From the NCBI GenBank assembly GCA_905116865.2, contig CAJHNH020002776.1:1-64000 (forward strand): DNA of 64,000 bases. The letters run 5' to 3'. This DNA comes from Candidula unifasciata. Its lineage: Eukaryota; Mollusca; Gastropoda; Stylommatophora; Geomitridae. Of the stretch, positions 59,721 to 64,000 are shown piece by piece. Position 1 is the first letter of the stretch, and each line of letters opens with the position of its first letter. The notes beneath the pieces were generated by a model. The model had not been told where the DNA came from. It saw nothing but the letters and a program-made list of their open reading frames with translations, and made no database searches. A program made the translations under genes and the position numbers.

Positions 59721-59792
59721 TGTATGTGTGTGTGTGTGTGTGTGTGTTTTGTGTGTGTGTTTGTGTGTGTGTATGTGTGTGTGTATGTGTGT

Positions 59793-59835
<43 letters not shown>

Positions 59836-59895
59836 TGTGTGTATGTGTGTGTGTGTGTGTGTTTGTGTGTATGTGTATGTGTGTGTGTGTGTATA
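59653..59895. repeat. (GT)n microsatellite, about 240 bp, interrupted
   Basis: Left 60 bp is pure GT; the rest has regular TATGTG and TTTGTG interruptions. All forward frames are artefactually open (Cys-Val). Confidence 0.95.
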
Positions 59896-59904
59896 TATTT
59901 TAGT

Positions 59905-60110
59905 GTGGAGTATCGACCAGATCCCCTGGCAACTCTTTTCATTCTCCTCAGACCGTAATGATCTTTTTGCCCTCCCGCACTGTTCCCTCGCTCGCACATC
60001 TAGCTTGTCATGCATCATTTCACCACTAAGTGGTGCAGAACCATCCAGTCTATCTGCCTGCTCATTTCTCTGCCTTCCGCTTGCCAAACAAGTGTATGAT
60101 AATTTAATCC
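59905..60110 (-). mobile_element. LINE fragment, RNase H C-terminus
   Basis: The minus strand encodes [20 protein letters not shown], then MHDKLDVRAREQCG, the family RNase H end motif ([24 protein letters not shown]). The upstream part runs towards 60260 with LINE-like but unreadable sequence. Confidence 0.7.
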
Positions 60111-60359
60111 TGTCCATTCCTTGATCTTGTCTTTTCAGGTTCTTCTTTGCCCTCCTCTTTTTCGACTACCCCCTCCCCAACCCCCCCCCCCCCAAACCCC
60201 ACCCCAATGTTCCTTGAAGTGCAGCCTTTGCAATGGAATCATTTATTCAGAACATGCCCGAACCAAACTAGCTTTCGACGTTTCACCACTGCCAAGAAAG
60301 GCTCCTGATGTGCTGCAAATTTGCATATTTTGACTGTGACATATTTGTTAGTTTTTTGT

Positions 60360-60790
60360 TCTTAATAGTCGGTTCTGTGGCTAAGTCGATGCGAACGCTT
60401 CGTAATGCCGGGGTGTCGGGTTCGATCCCAGCTGCGGGCCATGCGCCCTGCGTTGGTTTCAACAGTGGTATCAAGGCGCCAACCGCCCAGAAAGCAATGG
60501 CAAACTACTGGACATCAATTTGCCTAGAAAAAGTCGTCGGCTCTGTGGCTAAGTCGATGCGAACGCTTCGTAATGTCGGGGTACCGGGTTCGATCCCAGC
60601 TGCGGTCCATACGCCTTGCGTTGGTTTCGACAGTGGTATCAGGAAGCCGACTGTCCAGAAAGCAATGGCAAACTACTGGACGTAAATTCGGCTTGTGAAA
60701 CCACACAACAGCCAGGAGCTGTTGGGGTTGGTTCTGCAACGTCCTGTAAAGGATAAGCAACCTGATGTTCTTAATGGCAAATTCGTAATC
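60360..60790 (+). mobile_element. two tandem S2 SINEs
   Basis: Two copies about 172 bp apart each contain CGGTTCTGTGGCTAAGTCGA or CGGCTCTGTGGCTAAGTCGA (A-box region), GTCGGGTTCGATCCCAGCTG or its variant (B box), and AGAAAGCAATGGCAAACTAC. Only the second has the 3' tail (GGTTGGTTCTGCAACGTCCT). The heads are about 95% alike, so the tandem is young, perhaps a head-duplicated dimeric SINE. Confidence 0.8.
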
Positions 60791-60814
60791 TGCGTCTACT
60801 TGAGTTCTTCTCAA

Positions 60815-61145
60815 GCGTTGCCCTGGTACCCATTTAAGGCTGGGTCGACTTGAGAGCCAGAGTCGTTTCTGGAAAACAGTCTGGCTTTTTTAAGATTTGA
60901 ACCCACAACCTTGGGATCTACCTGCAAGCCTGTAGCTGCTACACCACCGTGGCCTCCTACAAAACATGGGTTTGGCACTACATGCTGGGACTTTAAAAAT
61001 AGACCTAGGTTTCTAGGTTGACCCAGACTTGAGTGGGTACTAGGTAAAGTCGTGGAAAGTAAAGGCGGGCGGCGTGATGCAGACCACATCATCCACCAAA
61101 AGGCCATTTTAGTCTATAAAATATTGGTCCAGCACTAAACGTCCA
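60815..61145. mobile_element. inverted S1 head next to a forward S1 body
   Basis: 60815-60955 on minus carries the S1 head (B-box complement GATTTGAACCCACAACC, ACCGTGGC) and GTCGACCCAGCC. 61000-61145 on plus is the S1 body (GGTTGACCCAGACTTGAGTG, GGCGTGATGCAGACCACATC, GTCTATAAAATATTGG). Together they look like a rearranged S1 pair. Confidence 0.6.
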
Positions 61146-61224
61146 AAACGTTTCTGAAGACGCATGAAGGAGTTCTTGACTTCACTACAGGGGCAGTGCA
61201 GTTTGATTCAGTTTATCCGGTTCC

Positions 61225-61490
61225 GGGGTCCTGTTATAGGGAAAACAAGAACAGACCCACTGCCTACCCAAAAGCAAGTCGTAAGAGTCGACTAATTGGG
61301 AGATTCCTTCAAAGTCGCAGTGCATCTGCTTGAGAGGCAAGGAACTTGCAGTCTGCGTACGAATGAGTCAGTTCTGTAAAACGGATGCACACGCAACACC
61401 AAGGTTCTAGAACAGGACTGCAGTCAGAAGTGGATGAACAACCAGAACTTTCCACCAGAGTTTACAGCCGGTGAACGCAAAGAAGAAGAT
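61225..61490 (+). mobile_element. R1 dispersed element, full length
   Basis: GGTTCCGGGGTCCTGTTATA start, CTTGAGAGGCAAGGAAC inside, GTTTACAGCCGGTGAACGCA and an AAGAAGAAG tail. Confidence 0.75.
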
Positions 61491-61652
61491 TCAATTTACT
61501 CACGGGTCAAAATGTTGAAAATATGGATCTTTTAGTCCAGAGGTTCGAGTCTTAGCATAAGAAATCAGTTCTGGCAAAATCCACTGGCCACTTGCTAGGC
61601 CTCTGCTGGCCGAATTCAGTCCGCGGGTCTCCAGTTGAATAGCCCTGCTACT
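61491..61652. mobile_element. internally deleted relative of the 57.8-58.5 kb element
   Basis: AATTTACTCACGGGTCAAAA and GGCCACTTGCTAGGCCTCTG, CGCGGGTCTCCAGTTGAATA match the two ends of 57847-58467; the middle is missing. Confidence 0.4.
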
Positions 61653-62014
61653 TTGCAATCAAGTCGATCCATTCTCACTTTAAACGGCGTCTACAACAGA
61701 AGGTTCACCACAGAGATAACATTAACTCCCACACCTGAAGGTCGGGTGTCGCAAGGATGGTGTCGGTCGACTAGAAACTGTCGTGCTAGAGTTGACACCC
61801 ACCAATAAGTCTTCGTTCGACATTTGGGCAAGAAGGCAGCTTGAAAATGTTTGTGTTATTATCCTTGGATACGATGAAAGCACTGAATCTGTTGTTTGTC
61901 TAGTGTTTTGTATTTTATTGAACAACCAGGTAGGGAAGTTAGAATTTTCACGCTAGATATGTGAGTATCAATTTTTAACTGACTTTTCTTATTATTCGAA
62001 TTAGCTTCGTTAAT
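61653..62014. other. no gene recognised
   Basis: No repeat or domain noticed. Confidence 0.4.
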
Positions 62015-62155
62015 AACATCATCATCATCATCATCACCATTATCATCATCATCATTATCACTACCATCATTATCATCATTATCATCATCACCATCATCAT
62101 CACTACCATCATTATCATCATCATCATCATCACCATCATCATCATCATGGTTTTC
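62015..62155. repeat. (ATC)n microsatellite
   Basis: CATCATCAT-type trinucleotide repeat with ACC and ATT variants, about 140 bp; the minus frame is an Asp-rich artefact. Confidence 0.95.
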
Positions 62156-62759
62156 TGACAATCGCTCTATAATATTTCATCTTAAATGCTCCAGTGACTG
62201 CGAGATACTAGTCCATGCCCAAGTGGCAAGGGCGATAAATTTACAAGTGTAAGCGTTAGTAGCCAACGATGAAACCGGAGGGAGTATTACGTGATATGTT
62301 CGAACTTGTCACTTTTCCTCCGGACAGGAAGACGTTTGTGGCACCTAGACGTAATCACAACCTGTGTCAGGTTTAGAATAAGTGATTTATAGACACAGGA
62401 CACGCTTGTCGACAACTACCACAATTTCATCAAGGGACAGTAGATTTATGGCTCATTTTCAACAAGAAATTTGTTTTCATGTTTACGTGAGAGTCATTTG
62501 ACATGGTCTGTGTACACTACAAATTGTTATGGTTTTACAGGCGGGTCTTATGGCAATAAGTGCCTATCATGTGTTTATGATCCGCAGTGTGTCAACAGTA
62601 ATACAGGATACAATGGTTTCCCGCATGCAGGTCCTGAAAAGCGACTAATTAAGGGTTTGCAGATATTGTGCTCCGAAAAATGCAGACATCACAGCCTTGT
62701 TAGACTCTGCAGCACAATATGTTGACCACCCTTTAAGTGCGAACGCAGAATAAGAGGGA
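62156..62759. other. no gene recognised
   Basis: An 84-codon frame at 62471 has no recognisable domain. 62600-62660 weakly recalls R1. Confidence 0.4.
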
Positions 62760-63070
62760 AAATAACAAGATAAAGATGAAGAATAATAATAATAAGAAGA
62801 AGAAGTAGGAGAAAAAGAAGAAGAAGACGAAGGAAGAAGAAGAAGAAGAAGAAGAAGAAGAAGAAGAAGAAGAAGAAGAAGAAGAAGAAGAAGAAGAAGA
62901 AGAAGAAGAAGAAAGAAGAAGAAGAAGAAGAAGAAGAAGAAGAAGAAGAAGAAGAAGAAGAAGAAAAGAAGAAGAAGAAGAAGAAGAAGAAGAAGAAGAC
63001 GAAAAAGAAGAAAAAAAAAAAAAAAGAAGAAAGAAGAAGAAGAAGAAGCGACAGCAGAAGAAAAAGAAGT
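62760..63070. repeat. long (GAA)n microsatellite
   Basis: About 250 bp of GAA with few breaks (62800-63055). The minus strand reads as poly-Ser, poly-Phe or poly-Leu by frame. Since R1 ends in (GAA)n, this could be an expanded R1 tail, but no clear R1 body adjoins it. Confidence 0.95.
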
Positions 63071-63109
63071 AGACCAGTTTAATTTCGACAGGGTCGGATA
63101 CAATATTCA

Positions 63110-64000
63110 TCAGTCAACCAATCAACCAGACAGCCAACATGCCAAGCTACACACCAAACAATCAACCAACCAACCAAACAGACAGCCAACTATCCAGCCA
63201 ATATACCAGGCTCTTAACCGATCAACCAGCCAACCCGACAGCCAGCTATCCAGCCAAAATGCCTAGCTACACACCAATCAATCAGCCAACCAACCAGACA
63301 GCCAACTATCCAGCCAACATACCAGGTTATAAACCAATTAATCCGCCAACCAGGTAACTGACTATCCAGCCAACATGCCAAGTTACACACAAATCAATCA
63401 GCCAACCAACCAGACAGCTAACTATCCAACCAACATACCAGGCTATAAACCAATCAATCAGCCAAGCAACCAGACAGCCAACTATCCAGCTAACATGCCA
63501 AGCTACAAACCAATCAATCAGCCACCCAACCAACCAGACAGCCAACTATCCAGCTAACATGCCAAGCTACAAACCAATCAATCAGCCACCCAACCAACCA
63601 GACAGCCGACTATCCAGCTAACATGCCAAGCTACAAACCAATCAATCAGCCACCCAACCAACCAGACAGCCAACTATTCAGCTAACATGCCAAGCTACAA
63701 ACCAATCAATCAGCCACCCAACCAACCAGACAGCCGACTATCCAGCTAACATGCCAAGCTGCAAACCAATCAATCAGCCACCCAACCAACCAGACAGCCA
63801 ACTATCCAGCTAACATGCCAAGCTACAAACCAATCAATCAGCCACTCAACCAACCAGACAGCCGACTATCCAGCTAACATGCCAAGCTACAAACCAATCA
63901 ATCAGCCACCCAACCAACCAGACAGCCAACTATTCAGCTAACATGCCAAGCTACAAACCAATCAATTAGCCACCCAACCAACCAGACAGCCGACTATCCA
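63110..64000. repeat. 64-bp minisatellite running off the window end
   Basis: The unit is CCAGCTAACATGCCAAGCTA, CAAACCAATCAATCAGCCAC, CCAACCAACCAGACAGCCAA, CTAT. From about 63480 units are 64 bp and nearly identical; the left units vary in length (about 60 bp). The array continues past 64000. Confidence 0.95.

Noticed and set aside
59608..60124. Cys-Val and Thr-His repeat frames up to 156 aa
   Set aside because: Translation of a (GT)n microsatellite.
62645..63110. poly-Ser/Phe/Leu frames of 125-152 aa
   Set aside because: Translation of the (GAA)n tract.

Overview
This is animal nuclear DNA. It has long GT-AG introns, dense dispersed repeats, and three recognisable genes whose exons make up only about 5% of the window. 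The repeat mix (5'-truncated LINE tails, tRNA-headed SINEs, small TIR elements) and the protein sequences suggest an invertebrate bilaterian, most likely a mollusc. That placement is inference; the animal origin is much firmer, because PAICS has the fused SAICAR synthetase/AIR carboxylase form of animals.

Layout: (1) 627-6178, + strand: the last five coding exons of a doublecortin-like kinase (DCLK) gene, whose 5' part lies outside the window. (2) 6.2-15 kb: no gene seen; two adjoining minisatellites (9.6-11.15 kb), a third at 11.7 kb, and TE fragments. (3) 14975-26792, - strand: complete PAICS, 8 coding exons, 423 aa. (4) 26.8-33 kb: the divergent intergenic/5'-UTR interval with the probable shared PAICS/PPAT promoter near 26.8-27.1 kb. 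(5) 33094-52444, + strand: complete PPAT, 11 coding exons, 509 aa. (6) 52.4-64 kb: no gene seen; a PPAT 3' UTR, LINE and SINE fragments, long GT, ATC and GAA microsatellites, and a 64-bp minisatellite that runs off the end.

PPAT catalyses the first committed step of de novo purine synthesis. PAICS catalyses two later steps, AIR to CAIR to SAICAR. They stand head to head as in vertebrates, so shared transcription is likely. DCLK is an unrelated neighbour.

The most unusual feature is how tandem repeats and TIR transposons relate to splice sites. Three tandem arrays appear to be seeded exactly on splice sites: the PPAT intron 8 donor (44 bp, about 35 copies of GTAAGT), the PPAT intron 5 acceptor (59 bp, about 16 units, with the acceptor AG changed to AC in the copies) and the PAICS intron 4 acceptor (29 bp, about 7 units). 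Three TIR elements (one hAT-like with a perfect 8-bp TSD, two with TTAA ends) lie 8-22 bp downstream of 5' splice sites. Two SINEs end just upstream of acceptors.
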